A program made the translations under genes and the position numbers. Of a stretch of DNA of 64,000 nt, positions 1 through 8,930 are shown piece by piece (positions within the stretch are counted from its first letter, which is position 1; each line of letters starts with the position of its first letter). The stretch lies in contig JAHZGX010000004.1 of NCBI GenBank assembly GCA_019420585.1, positions 186,001 through 250,000 on the forward strand, written 5' to 3'. The DNA comes from Prevotellaceae bacterium. Its GTDB lineage: Bacteria; Bacteroidota; Bacteroidia; Bacteroidales; Bacteroidaceae. The notes beneath the pieces were generated by a model. The model saw only the letters and a list, made by a program, of their open reading frames with translations, was not told the DNA's origin and made no database searches.

Positions 1-298
1 CCCGGAGCACGTTCCACAGTTCGGGCAACTCATCCAGTTTCCACCGCCTCAGCCACGCGCCCAGGGGGGTGATGCGGCTCTCCCCCGCCACGCTCACGCT
101 GCTCCCGCCGTGGTTCACCGTCATGGTGCGGAACTTGACCATGGTGAAGAGCCTGCCGCCGCGCCCCACCCTCTTCTGCCTGAAGAGCACGGGACCCGGC
201 ATCCGCACGCGTATGGCCACGGCCACCAGGGCCAGCAGCCACCAGAGCATGGCAAGCCCCAGCAGGGCGGCCAGGCGGTCAAATATCCATTTCGTCAT
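1..298 (-). CDS. initiating sugar transferase, N-terminal part (cut by window edge)
   Basis: Reading the minus strand from the ATG at 298 gives a protein that begins with a hydrophobic segment and continues into the signature of bacterial polyprenyl-phosphate sugar-phosphate transferases: PGPVLFRQKRVGRGG, then KFRTM, then KLDELPELWNVL near the window edge. Enzymes of this family start surface-polysaccharide repeat units by moving a sugar phosphate from a UDP-sugar to undecaprenyl phosphate at the inner membrane. About 99 residues are visible, roughly the first half of a short PglC/WcaJ-C type enzyme. It is the last visible gene of a leftward run that includes a glycosyltransferase, a UDP-sugar dehydrogenase and a CapD-type dehydratase. 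The family is certain; the sugar is unknown. Confidence 0.88.
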   Translation of the reverse strand, partial: MTKWIFDRLAALLGLAMLWWLLALVAVAIRVRMPGPVLFRQKRVGRGGRLFTMVKFRTMTVNHGGSSVSVAGESRITPLGAWLRRWKLDELPELWNVLR

Positions 299-332
299 CT
301 CTTTCTCTTTATGTTTATGGAGCCTTCCCCCC

Positions 333-1325
333 TCATCCCCGCGTCATGAAGCGCGTCTGCCACAGCCCCGCCACCGAGCCGCATCCATAGGAGAGGTGCA
401 GCACGGCAAAGGTGGCCAGCAGGTGGGGAAAGCTGAGCCGGCCGGCACGCGCCAGCCTCAGGCTCACGGCCGAGAGAGCCAGCAGGTAAGCCAGCAGGGA
501 AATCAAGCCCGGCAGCCAAAGCGGATGCCACAGGAAGCCGAGCACCAGGGGCAAGGCCAGCGAGAGCACGAAGGCCATGGGCACGAAGTGGCGCAGGCTG
601 AGCGACGAGAACTGCCGGGTAAGCGCCACCGTCTTGATGTTCCAAAGCCCGTTGGCATAATTGTTCCTGGCCAGTGCGGGGTAAGTCTCGCGCGCCAGGT
701 AGGTGCAGTGGGTATCGGGGATGATGAAGATGCGCCCCCCCGCGCGCCTGATGCGCTTGTTGAGTTCGATGTCCTGGTTGCGCGTGAGCCGCTCGTCGTA
801 CAGGCCATACTTGCTGAAGGTCTCCTTGGGCCAACAGCCGAAGGGCACGGTGTCAACCTCCGTCACCCGGTCGATGCCGGTGCGGAACGACGAGTTGCCC
901 ACTCCGAAGGGGCAACTCAGCACGGCCCTGATGGCCAGGGTGCGCGCGTTGTGGTGCAGCACGTCGGTGTGGCACGGTGCCCCCACGTTGTCGGCATTCA
1001 GCCGGGCGAGGGCTTGCGTCAGGGTGGAGAAGTAGTTCCGCTCATACAGCGCGTGCGCGTCCAGCCTCATCAGCACCTCACCCCGCGCCGCCCTTATGCC
1101 AATGTTCATGGCCTTGGGAGCCGTGCGCCCGGGATTGTCGAGCAGGCGCACGAAGGGGTACCGCTCCAGGTAAGGAGCCAGCAGCAGTCGTGTGCCGTCG
1201 GTGCTCATGCCGTCGATGAGCAGCACCTCCATGTCGTCGTGCGGATAGTCCTGCGCCAACACGGAATCCATGCAGGAGGCGATGTGCCTCTCCTCATTAT
1301 ATATAGGTATGATTACCGAAAGCAT
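333..1325 (-). CDS. glycosyltransferase family 2 with C-terminal membrane segments
   Basis: The start chosen is the ATG at 1325 (protein begins MLSVIIPIYNEE), because the GT2 fold starts there; a longer frame up to 1403 adds 26 residues of low plausibility that would overlap the upstream stop. The GT-A features are the N-terminal VIIPIYNEE strand, LLIDGMSTDGT and MRLDAHALY (an acidic metal-binding region). The C-terminal 100 residues hold several hydrophobic segments (AFVLSLALPLVLGFLW, LISLLAYLLALSAVSL), which suggests an inner-membrane enzyme that adds a sugar to the lipid-linked repeat unit. It lies between the UDP-sugar dehydrogenase and the initiating transferase in the same direction. 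Donor and acceptor cannot be read from the sequence. Confidence 0.9.
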   Translation of the reverse strand: MLSVIIPIYNEERHIASCMDSVLAQDYPHDDMEVLLIDGMSTDGTRLLLAPYLERYPFVRLLDNPGRTAPKAMNIGIRAARGEVLMRLDAHALYERNYFSTLTQALARLNADNVGAPCHTDVLHHNARTLAIRAVLSCPFGVGNSSFRTGIDRVTEVDTVPFGCWPKETFSKYGLYDERLTRNQDIELNKRIRRAGGRIFIIPDTHCTYLARETYPALARNNYANGLWNIKTVALTRQFSSLSLRHFVPMAFVLSLALPLVLGFLWHPLWLPGLISLLAYLLALSAVSLRLARAGRLSFPHLLATFAVLHLSYGCGSVAGLWQTRFMTRG

Positions 1326-1389
1326 TCTCTCTTGGGTCTTGTCCTCTTGTCCCCGTCCGCCCGGCAGTGCATCGCCCGGGGCGGAGGCA

Positions 1390-2664
1390 TCACAGGCGCG
1401 CATCCACCACGCTCCTGTCCAGCACGCCCTTCACGTCATACACCACGCCGTTGCCACGCACCAGCGCCCTCACGTCCATGCCGAGGAACTGCTCGTGCGC
1501 CACGCAGAGTATCACGGCATCGTACTGCCCCTGCGGCAGGGTGTTCTCTATCCTTATGCCATACTCCCGCTCCACAGCCTCGGGGCTTGCCCAGGGGTCA
1601 TACACGGTGATGTTGGACGAATACTCCTGCAGGCTGTGGTATATGTCCACCACCTTGGTGTTCCTTATGTCGGGGCAGTTCTCCTTGAACGTGATGCCCA
1701 TCAGCAGGAAGCGCGCGTCCTTCACCATCACCCCGCGCAGGTTCATGCAGCGTATGGCCTGCTCAGCCACATACACGCCCATGCCGTCATTCAGTCTCCG
1801 GGCATTGGTCATCAGCCGGGGAAGCACGCCGTAGACCTGCGCCTTCTGTATCAGGTAATAGGGATCCACGGATATGCAGTGCCCGCCCACGAGCCCGGGC
1901 TTAAGGCGGATGAAGTTCCACTTGCTCGCCGCAGCCTCCAGCACGTCGTTGGTGTCGATGCCCATGGCATTGAATATCTTGGCCAGTTCGTTCATGAACG
2001 CGATGTTCACGTCACGCTGGCTGTTCTCTATGATCTTGCTGGCCTCGGCCACCCTGATGCTGGGCGCCATGTGCGTGCCGTTGGTCAGCACCGCGTTATA
2101 CACGCTGTCCACCAGGCGTGCCGTCTCGGGCGTGGAGCCTGAGGTCACCTTCTTTATCTTCTCAACCGTATGCAGTTTGTCCCCCGGGTTGATGCGCTCG
2201 GGAGAATAGCCGGCATAGAAGTCTTGGTTGAGCCTGAGGCCAGACACACGCTCCACCTCGGGCAGGCACTCCTCCTCGGTAACCCCGGGATACACGGTGC
2301 TCTCATACACGACAATGTCGCCACGGCCTATCACCTGCCCCACGGTCTTGCTGGCACCCAAAAGCGGAGCCAGGTCGGGGCGGTTGTTGCGGTCTACCGG
2401 CGTAGGCACGGCCACCACATAGAAGTTGCAGTTGCGTATGCGCTCCATATCGGCGGTACACACGAATCCATTCTTCGTGATGGCTTCCTGAAGCAGCGAG
2501 TCATCCACCTCCAGCGTGGCATCGTGGCCGCCCATCAAGGCATCCACGCGGGCAACGTTCATGTCAAACCCCACCGTGGGGAACTTCGTGGAAAACAGGC
2601 GGGCAAGCGGAAGGCCCACATATCCCAGTCCAATCACACATATACGTATATCCTCCAGTCTCAT
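1390..2664 (-). CDS. nucleotide-sugar dehydrogenase (UDP-GlcNAc/GalNAc or UDP-glucose type)
   Basis: The protein has 424 residues from the ATG at 2664; the frame extends upstream, but the Rossmann strand RICVIGLGYVGLP starts at residue 7, so this start fits the family. NAD-binding GLGYVGLP is at residues 12-19 and the catalytic cysteine is in GGHCISVDPYY (C263). Such enzymes oxidise the C6 hydroxyl of a UDP-sugar to a uronic acid in two NAD-dependent steps. The GGHCISVDPYYL form resembles the WbpO/TviB branch that uses UDP-N-acetylhexosamines more than classical UDP-glucose dehydrogenases, but this is inference. It follows the CapD-type gene with a short gap, so the two probably supply modified amino sugars for the same polymer. 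Confidence 0.9.
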   Translation of the reverse strand: MRLEDIRICVIGLGYVGLPLARLFSTKFPTVGFDMNVARVDALMGGHDATLEVDDSLLQEAITKNGFVCTADMERIRNCNFYVVAVPTPVDRNNRPDLAPLLGASKTVGQVIGRGDIVVYESTVYPGVTEEECLPEVERVSGLRLNQDFYAGYSPERINPGDKLHTVEKIKKVTSGSTPETARLVDSVYNAVLTNGTHMAPSIRVAEASKIIENSQRDVNIAFMNELAKIFNAMGIDTNDVLEAAASKWNFIRLKPGLVGGHCISVDPYYLIQKAQVYGVLPRLMTNARRLNDGMGVYVAEQAIRCMNLRGVMVKDARFLLMGITFKENCPDIRNTKVVDIYHSLQEYSSNITVYDPWASPEAVEREYGIRIENTLPQGQYDAVILCVAHEQFLGMDVRALVRGNGVVYDVKGVLDRSVVDARL

Positions 2665-2758
2665 ATCTTGTTTCCTTGTTCTTGTTGTCATATTCTCTGT
2701 GTCAATCCATCCGCAGGAGGCTTCCTGCCTAAGCATCCCTCCCGGTTCCCCGGCAGTA

Positions 2759-4720
2759 TCAGTGCTGGAGCCTGATGATTTCCTCCTCAATCTCGGCATC
2801 GTACTTCTCATACACCGAGTTCTGGCTCTTGAACTCCGGCACCAGGTGCTTCATCATCCTTATCATATCAGGGTCATTGCCCTCCTTGGCCAACCGCACC
2901 AGGGCATCCAGGCGCTCGGCCACGCGGTCATACTCGTATTCCCTCACCTTAGCCACCTTGATCTTGTCATGGCCGGTGGGTATGGTGTTCTCCTCGTTGG
3001 AGAGCACCTCCTCATAGAGTTTCTCGCCCGGCCGCAGCCCGGTGTACTCTATCTTGATGTCCACGCCCGGCTCATAGCCAGCCAGTTCTATCATGCGCTC
3101 GGCTAGATGGGCTATCTTGACGCTGCGCCCCATGTCGAAGATGAATATCTTGTTGGCCATGCCCATGGTGGCGGCCTCCATCACCAGGCGGCAGGCTTCG
3201 GGTATGGTCATGAAGAAGCGCGTGATGTCGGGATGGGTCACGGTCACCGGCCCTCCGTTGGCAATCTGCTCGCGGAAGCGCGGAATCACACTGCCGTTGG
3301 AACCGAGCACGTTACCGAAGCGCGTGGTGACGAACTGAGTCTTGCCTGCATGGCTGCCTCCCTCCAGGGCACGCGCCAGTGACTGCACGTATATCTCGGC
3401 CAGGCGCTTGGTGCAACCCATGATGTTCGTGGGGTTCACGGCCTTGTCGGTGCTTATCATGACCATCTTCTCCACTCCGTACTCCACGCACTTGTCGGCC
3501 ACGATCCTGGAGCCCAGCACATTGGCAACAACAGCCTCGGCAGGGTTCTCCTCCATGAGAGGCACGTGCTTGTAGGCTGCGGCATGGAACACCACCTGGG
3601 GTCTGTAGGTACGGAACACGAAGTCCAACTTGTGCTCATAGCGCACATCACCGATGACAGGCTCGAAATCCAGTTGCGGGAAGCGGTCGGCCAACTCCAG
3701 CCTCAGGTTGTGCAGGGGAGTCTCGGCATTGTCAAGCAGCACCAGCCTCTTGACTCCTATGAGTGCCAGCTGGCGGCAGAGTTCCGAACCGATGCTGCCT
3801 GCCGCACCTGTCACGAGCACCACCCTGTCTGCCAGTTGCGTGGTGATGGCTTCCATGTTGATTTCTATCTCAGGCCGCCCAAGCAAGTCCTCGATACTGA
3901 TCTCACGGGGGGCAGCCATCTTGGACTTGTGCCCCTGCTCGCCCACTTCCTCGACGGGAGGGGCAAAGAGCACTTTCACATTAGCCTTGGCACAATACTT
4001 CATCAGGCGCGTATCCTCCTCATTGATGTCCTGCACGCGGGTAAACACCACAGCCTCCACCTGATAACGATCCACCATACGAAGGAACTCAGGCTCACTC
4101 TCAAAGCCATACACCATCTTGTCTGCTATCCTGTACCTCCGCTGAACCGTTCCGGGCACCAGGAAACCTATCACATTGTAACGCGGGGAAAGAGCCTGGA
4201 GCTGCACGAAACTCACGCTGTGCTCCTCCGTGCCATACACCAGGATATCGGGACAAAGGCGCTTGCGCTGGGTGGTTTGCCTCATCACGTCATAGCACAC
4301 AACCACTCCTATACGCTCGATAAGCAGCAAAGCCATGCAGATGAGTGCGTCGAGCAACAGCAAGGCCACCAGATGAGGGAATGAGAACCCCTGATGGAAA
4401 TGTATGACCTTCAGAGTGACGCCCATCAGCAAGTCCTTCATCAACACGGCCCCCATGAGAATGCCTATCTCATGAAAAGTGCTGTGACGCACGGCGAAAC
4501 TGCATGTACGCAGGATGCCATAGGACAGCATGCCGAACAGCACCGAGCCTGCAAGGAACATGACTATGTATTCCGTGGAATAGGAAACGAAAGTAATGAT
4601 AGAGACGAAGCCCACCGCACAAATGGAGGCAAAGAACGTGCAGAACAAATCTGCAATGAACAGAAGGTAAAAGTAGACCTTCTTGTCGACATGTGTCTTT
4701 TCGAGAAACTCGTAGAGCAT
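2759..4720 (-). CDS. CapD/WbpM-type membrane-bound nucleotide-sugar 4,6-dehydratase
   Basis: This 653-residue protein has four or so N-terminal membrane segments (about 15-140), a first Rossmann-like region, then the short-chain dehydrogenase core with VTGAAGSIGSE (glycine motif 305-312). The active site has Ser423 in MISTDKAVNPTN and the Met434-x-x-x-Lys438 pair (MGCTK) that replaces the usual YxxxK in the FlaA1/WbpM family. Members convert UDP-GlcNAc to the 4-keto-6-deoxy sugar, the first step to amino sugars such as QuiNAc, FucNAc or bacillosamine. Length and layout match full-length WbpM/CapD. It is the first visible gene of the leftward polysaccharide operon; a purine-rich AAAGGAGGT lies just upstream of the ATG. 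Confidence 0.93.
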   Translation of the reverse strand: MLYEFLEKTHVDKKVYFYLLFIADLFCTFFASICAVGFVSIITFVSYSTEYIVMFLAGSVLFGMLSYGILRTCSFAVRHSTFHEIGILMGAVLMKDLLMGVTLKVIHFHQGFSFPHLVALLLLDALICMALLLIERIGVVVCYDVMRQTTQRKRLCPDILVYGTEEHSVSFVQLQALSPRYNVIGFLVPGTVQRRYRIADKMVYGFESEPEFLRMVDRYQVEAVVFTRVQDINEEDTRLMKYCAKANVKVLFAPPVEEVGEQGHKSKMAAPREISIEDLLGRPEIEINMEAITTQLADRVVLVTGAAGSIGSELCRQLALIGVKRLVLLDNAETPLHNLRLELADRFPQLDFEPVIGDVRYEHKLDFVFRTYRPQVVFHAAAYKHVPLMEENPAEAVVANVLGSRIVADKCVEYGVEKMVMISTDKAVNPTNIMGCTKRLAEIYVQSLARALEGGSHAGKTQFVTTRFGNVLGSNGSVIPRFREQIANGGPVTVTHPDITRFFMTIPEACRLVMEAATMGMANKIFIFDMGRSVKIAHLAERMIELAGYEPGVDIKIEYTGLRPGEKLYEEVLSNEENTIPTGHDKIKVAKVREYEYDRVAERLDALVRLAKEGNDPDMIRMMKHLVPEFKSQNSVYEKYDAEIEEEIIRLQH

Positions 4721-5017
4721 AACTCCCTGTACCTCCTTTGTTTAATCTTTTGTTTTCTTGTGATTGCCAGTATCGGCAGGCATTTACGTTATTTTAATAA
4801 CGCAGGAGGAGCGTTAAATATTGTTGCCCATGGCAGGAAAACTTTCCAGCCTGTACGCCGAGCACACTGCCCCAAAGCACCGGGATGTCCCATTCCGCCG
4901 TGCTCCCTCATAAGGGAAGTCACCCTAAAGGCAAGTGGGAAAAAGCCTGATGCAGAACCTCTGTCCTCTGAAAAAGCCGTACCTTTGCAATCCGGCAAAC
5001 AACACGAACTAAAGAAC
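4721..5017. other. divergent intergenic region between the polysaccharide operon and endonuclease I
   Basis: No gene is visible in these 297 bases. The stretch should carry the promoters for the leftward capD gene and the rightward nuclease gene. It contains a 16-bp palindrome, CGTTATT-TT-AATAACG, at 4787-4802, a possible operator, and a TACCTTTG box at 4980-4987. Confidence 0.6.
4980..4987 (+). promoter_or_regulatory. Bacteroidetes-type -7 box TACCTTTG for the endonuclease I gene
   Basis: TACCTTTG matches the Bacteroidetes -7 consensus TAnnTTTG and lies 31 bases before the ATG at 5018, a reasonable leader length. No good TTTG -33 box is seen at the usual 19-base spacing. Confidence 0.45.
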
Positions 5018-6484
5018 ATGCACACACATATCAAAGGAATACTGGCCAAGTCACTCACATTGCTGACGGTGATGCTCTGCGCCAACCTGGCGCTGGCCGG
5101 CATACCCCAAGGCTACTACTCCAAGGCCAACGGACTGAAGAAAGAAGCACTGAAACAAGCCATGCACGACATTGCTGGCAAGGCAAACGTACTGGGATAC
5201 GGCTCGGGGACAGGCAACACATGGAGCGGGTTCTACAAGACCGACCGCATGGAGAACGACCAAGTAAGGGACAGATACAGTTATGAGAAGTTCTACTTCA
5301 CATCACCGAATGCTGCACCCTCAGGCATGAACATCGAGCACTCCTTCCCCAAGAGTTGGTGGGGAGGTTCAAAGAACCAAGCATACTGCGACCTCTTCAA
5401 CCTCATGCCCTGCCAGACAAGCATCAACAGCAAGAAGAGCAACTACGTGATGGGGAAGGTGAAGACACAGACCAACGGCAACGGATGCACCACCATAGGC
5501 AAGGACAGCGCCGGCCGACAGGTATGGGAACCGGCCGACGAATGGAAAGGGGACTTCGCGCGCAATTATTTCTATATGGTGACCATCTACAGCAACCTCA
5601 CCTGGACGAGTGCAGGACTGGACATGCTGGAGAACAACGACTGGCCCACCCTGCAGCCCTGGGCTTACACGCTTCTCCTGCAATGGAGCCGCCAAGACCC
5701 CGTGGACGACATTGAGAAAGAGAGAAACGAAGCCGTGTACGGCATACAAGGCAACCGCAACCCCTTTGTAGACTACCCCAACCTGGCTGAATATATCTGG
5801 GGCGACAGCATCGCATACGCCTTCAGCGTGGACGAAAGTTCGCAGGGCGGAGGAGTGACACCCTGTGAACCTAATCTGGACATCGTGCTCTGCGATGAAG
5901 ATTTCCGTTCCTCGCAGGGTGACTGGACGGTGATGGATGTCAACCTGGGCACGCTCACCAGGGTATGGAGGCAAGACAGTCAGTACGGCATGGTGGCCTC
6001 GGCTTATGTGAACAACACCAAGCATACCACCGAAAGTTGGCTGGTATCGCCCGAGTATGACCTCACGGATGCCGCATCGGCCAGTTTCACCTTTACCCAC
6101 ACAGGCAAGTTCTTCGGAACGATGGAAGAAGAGGCCACGCTGTGGGCAAGCACCAATGGTGGAGACAACTGGGAGCAGATAGCCATCAGCACATACATGA
6201 CAGGCGAGGACTGGACTTTCGTCACAGCCACACAAGACCTCGGCAATCTGTGCGGCAAACATATACGGCTGGCATTCCGCTATACAAGCACCACCGCAGC
6301 CGCAGCCACTTGGGAAATCAAGACTGCCAGACTGACGGCCACAAAGGGCACGGGCATCACGGACACCATGGCCAATGACAGTAGGCATGCAGGCACGCAC
6401 ACCTACGACCTAGGTGGCAGGCGGGTTTCCGACAGCCAACGTGGCCTGGTGATATGCAATGGCAAGAAAATTCTGCGCCAATGA
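5018..6484 (+). CDS. secreted endonuclease I (EndA/NucM-like) with T9SS C-terminal sorting tail
   Basis: The ATG at 5018 opens a 488-residue protein with a signal peptide (hydrophobic LTLLTVMLCANLALAG, residues 13-28). The endonuclease I signature NIEHSFPKSWWGG (residues 105-117, catalytic His108), followed by DLFNLMPC and SKKSNYVMG, identifies a metal-dependent, non-specific nuclease for extracellular DNA or RNA. The second half (about 300-450) is a beta-sandwich-like extension with NGGDNWEQI and similar strands, probably substrate or surface binding. The last 30 residues (YDLGGRRVS...GLVICNGKKILRQ) look like a Prevotella-style type IX secretion tail, so the enzyme should cross the outer membrane by the Por system whose genes lie at 62001-64000. 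Its stop overlaps the truA start in ATGA. It complements the scavenging locus at 13.5-21.7 kb. Confidence 0.92.
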   Translation: MHTHIKGILAKSLTLLTVMLCANLALAGIPQGYYSKANGLKKEALKQAMHDIAGKANVLGYGSGTGNTWSGFYKTDRMENDQVRDRYSYEKFYFTSPNAAPSGMNIEHSFPKSWWGGSKNQAYCDLFNLMPCQTSINSKKSNYVMGKVKTQTNGNGCTTIGKDSAGRQVWEPADEWKGDFARNYFYMVTIYSNLTWTSAGLDMLENNDWPTLQPWAYTLLLQWSRQDPVDDIEKERNEAVYGIQGNRNPFVDYPNLAEYIWGDSIAYAFSVDESSQGGGVTPCEPNLDIVLCDEDFRSSQGDWTVMDVNLGTLTRVWRQDSQYGMVASAYVNNTKHTTESWLVSPEYDLTDAASASFTFTHTGKFFGTMEEEATLWASTNGGDNWEQIAISTYMTGEDWTFVTATQDLGNLCGKHIRLAFRYTSTTAAAATWEIKTARLTATKGTGITDTMANDSRHAGTHTYDLGGRRVSDSQRGLVICNGKKILRQ

Positions 6485-7239
6485 GATATTTCATCACACT
6501 GAGTTACGATGGCACCCGATACCACGGCTGGCAGGTGCAGCCCAATGGTGTGAGCGTGCAGGAAGTGCTGCAGAAGGCACTCTCAACCCTGCTTCGCCAA
6601 CCCATGGAGGTCACGGGGGCAGGGCGCACGGATGCCGGAGTGCACGCACGCATGATGGTGGCACACTTCGACTGGCCTGCCATACCTGCCGACTGCGAGA
6701 GCAAGGAGGAACCATTGGACTGCACCCAGATTACCTACAAACTGAACCGCCTGCTACCGCCCGATGTGGCCGTGCAGGAGGTGAAGCCCGTGGCCGACGG
6801 CATGCACGCGCGCTTCTCTGCCACTCGGCGCACCTATCATTATTATATACACACGAGCAAAGACCCCTTCCTAAGGGCTTACAGTTGGCAGGTACCCGTC
6901 TCTCTGGACTTTCCCTTGATGAACCAGGCGGCACAGGTGTTGCTTAAATACGCTGACTTTACTTCATTCAGCAAGACCGGAACTGACGTGAAGACCAATA
7001 TCTGCAAGATGGACGAGGCACGCTGGGAGGAACTGAAACCCGGAGAATGGCGCTTTACAGTGTCGGCCAACCGCTTTCTGCGCAACATGGTGCGCGCCAT
7101 AGTGGGCACGCTCATCGAAGTGGGCCGCCACCGAATGACCATTGACCAAATGCGGCAAGCCATAGAGGCAAAAGACAGGCAAAAAACAGGCGAGAGCGTT
7201 CCGGGGCATGCGCTCTACCTGGTCAACATTGAATACTGA
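6481..7239 (+). CDS. truA: tRNA pseudouridine(38-40) synthase
   Basis: TruA isomerises uridines 38-40 in the anticodon arm of tRNAs. The 252-residue protein begins with RYFITLSYDGTRYHGWQ and carries the catalytic motif GAGRTDAGVHA with Asp51; FSATRRTYHY and NRFLRNMVRAIVGTLIEVG are also classic TruA segments. The ATG at 6481 overlaps the preceding nuclease stop (ATGA), implying translational coupling, and fits the normal N terminus better than an upstream in-frame ATG at 6454. An EamA transporter and a DUF3256 gene follow in the same direction. Confidence 0.97.
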   Translation: MRYFITLSYDGTRYHGWQVQPNGVSVQEVLQKALSTLLRQPMEVTGAGRTDAGVHARMMVAHFDWPAIPADCESKEEPLDCTQITYKLNRLLPPDVAVQEVKPVADGMHARFSATRRTYHYYIHTSKDPFLRAYSWQVPVSLDFPLMNQAAQVLLKYADFTSFSKTGTDVKTNICKMDEARWEELKPGEWRFTVSANRFLRNMVRAIVGTLIEVGRHRMTIDQMRQAIEAKDRQKTGESVPGHALYLVNIEY

Positions 7240-7271
7240 CACCCCAAGAAGGATAACATACGACAGACATC

Positions 7272-8153
7272 ATGTGGCTACTGCTGGCTTTCCTGAGTGC
7301 GACCCTACTGGGATGCTATGACGTGTGCAAGAAACACGCCCTGGGACAGAACCCCGTCATCCCCGTGCTCTTTCTCAACACACTCTTCTGCTCCCTGATA
7401 TTCCTGCCTCTGGTAGGCAGCACACCCTTTGGCGGATGGCAGGTGCAGCGGTACATAGTGCTCAAGAGTTGCATTGTGCTCTCCAGTTGGGCACTTGGCT
7501 ACTGTGGCATCAAGCATCTGCCCATCACGCTTGTAGGCCCCATCAACGCCACACGCCCCGTCATGGTGCTGCTGGGAGCACTCGTCATCTTCGGCGAGAG
7601 ACTGAACATCTACCAGTGGGTGGGCGTGCTGCTGGCCGTAGCCAGTTTCTTCATGCTGAGCCGCAGCGGAAAGCGCGAAGGCATTGACTTCCGCCACAAC
7701 CGCTGGATATGCTGCATCGTGGGAGCCGCGATACTGGGAGCCGCAAGCGGCCTGTATGACAAGTTCCTCATGAACGCCCCCGAGTACGAAGGTGCAGGAT
7801 TGCTGCCACTCACTGTACAGTGCTGGTACAACTTTTACCAGGCACTCATGATGGGCACCGTGCTGCTGACCTTCTGGTGGCCCCGACGCAAGGAACAGGC
7901 ATCCTTCAAGTGGAAGTGGAGCATCCCGCTCATCAGTCTGTTCCTGAGCGCAGCAGACTTTGCATACTTCTACGCACTCTCGCTGGACGGCTCGCTGGTG
8001 AGTGTGGTGAGCATGGTGCGCCGAGGCAGCGTGCTGGTGAGTTTCCTAGTAGGAGCGTTCGTGTTCCGCGAAAAGAACCTGCGCAGCAAGACCATCGACC
8101 TACTTCTGGTGCTTTTGGGCATGGTGTTCCTGTTCATCGGCTCCAGCAAATGA
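7272..8153 (+). CDS. EamA/DMT-family membrane transporter
   Basis: This 293-residue, very hydrophobic protein shows about ten membrane segments arranged as two repeated halves, the pattern of the drug/metabolite transporter superfamily. The first half ends in the typical GPINATRPVMVLLGALVIFGERL, the second in SMVRRGSVLVSFLVGAFVFREK, both EamA hallmarks (a G/E-rich end of the fourth helix of each repeat). It probably exports or imports a small metabolite across the inner membrane; the substrate cannot be told. It starts 32 bases after truA and precedes DUF3256 by 28 bases, so the three are likely co-transcribed. Confidence 0.9.
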   Translation: MWLLLAFLSATLLGCYDVCKKHALGQNPVIPVLFLNTLFCSLIFLPLVGSTPFGGWQVQRYIVLKSCIVLSSWALGYCGIKHLPITLVGPINATRPVMVLLGALVIFGERLNIYQWVGVLLAVASFFMLSRSGKREGIDFRHNRWICCIVGAAILGAASGLYDKFLMNAPEYEGAGLLPLTVQCWYNFYQALMMGTVLLTFWWPRRKEQASFKWKWSIPLISLFLSAADFAYFYALSLDGSLVSVVSMVRRGSVLVSFLVGAFVFREKNLRSKTIDLLLVLLGMVFLFIGSSK

Positions 8154-8181
8154 TTATATAAACCGACACAAGATTGCCTAA

Positions 8182-8796
8182 ATGAAGAAGAGAATACTGA
8201 CATCTGCCCTGGCCGTACTGGCCATACAACCCCTAGCATGGGGGCAAACAACACTACGCGATGCCTTTGCCAACGCACCGGACGAAGTCTTCCCGCTACT
8301 GACGCGCAACAACAGGCTCGACTGCCTGGACTTTGCCGAAGGGAAGGTAAATATGGAGGTGAAGAACAGAGGAGACGGGCAAACGCGCATCGACAGCATG
8401 ACGAATGACTATCTGCGCATAAGCATGACAGCAAAAAGCCGTGTGGAATTACGCATGCTGCCTGCCACAGACCAGCAGCCACAACGCATCTGCATGATAC
8501 GCACCTACATGGGACCTGCCGAGGACAGCCAGGTAAGCCTGTATGACACACACTGGCAACTGCTGGGCACCGTGGAACGCCCAATGCCCGATGCCTTCAT
8601 GGATGAAGCAATCGGCCATGAGGAACGGGGCATACTAACCGACCTCTCGCTGATGTGCGCCGCCTTTGCCGAGGACGGCAAGTCACTTGTGTGGAGCATG
8701 CCCACCACAGAACTGAACAAAGAGCAGAAGAGTAAGGCTGAAGGACACATGCACAACGTGACCGTTCCCATCACACTTAAGCCCTCGGCTGAATAA
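8182..8796 (+). CDS. DUF3256 family secreted protein
   Basis: The 204-residue protein has a signal peptide (MKKRILTSALAVLAIQPLAWGQ) and the pattern I associate with DUF3256 of Bacteroidales: TLRDAFANAPDEVFPLLTRNNRLDCLDF near the N terminus, then TNDYLRISMTAKSRVELRMLP and a repeated strand-rich body. It is probably periplasmic. No function has been assigned to this family as far as I know. It is the last gene of the rightward truA group and is followed by a strong GC-rich hairpin at 8859-8903. Confidence 0.8.
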   Translation: MKKRILTSALAVLAIQPLAWGQTTLRDAFANAPDEVFPLLTRNNRLDCLDFAEGKVNMEVKNRGDGQTRIDSMTNDYLRISMTAKSRVELRMLPATDQQPQRICMIRTYMGPAEDSQVSLYDTHWQLLGTVERPMPDAFMDEAIGHEERGILTDLSLMCAAFAEDGKSLVWSMPTTELNKEQKSKAEGHMHNVTVPITLKPSAE

Positions 8797-8858
8797 GGAG
8801 AAGGGCTGACAGCAGCATACAGAACGGACAGATGCCACACAGGGGTACGGCAAAGGAA

Positions 8859-8903
8859 GGCCGCCGGAAGAGGCCGGGCAATGCGCTCGCTCTTCCGGCG
8901 GCC
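8859..8903. terminator. hairpin between convergent genes (DUF3256 and the GLUG protein)
   Basis: GGCCGCCGGAAGAG at 8859-8872 pairs perfectly with CTCTTCCGGCGGCC at 8890-8903 around a 17-base loop. It lies between two convergent genes, so it may stop transcription from both sides, although the following T-runs are weak. Confidence 0.65.
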
Positions 8904-8930
8904 TGTTCATTCCAGGCTGTCACACAGCCG

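Noticed and set aside
69..1610. Long plus-strand frame of 513 codons
   Set aside because: It is antisense to the glycosyltransferase and dehydrogenase genes, has no recognisable motif and reflects high GC content.
4787..4802. Operator palindrome CGTTATTTTAATAACG
   Set aside because: A single 16-bp A/T-rich palindrome in an intergenic region can arise by chance; no second copy or matching regulator was found.
8154..8181. Riboswitch before DUF3256
   Set aside because: The gap is only 28 bases, too short for any known riboswitch.
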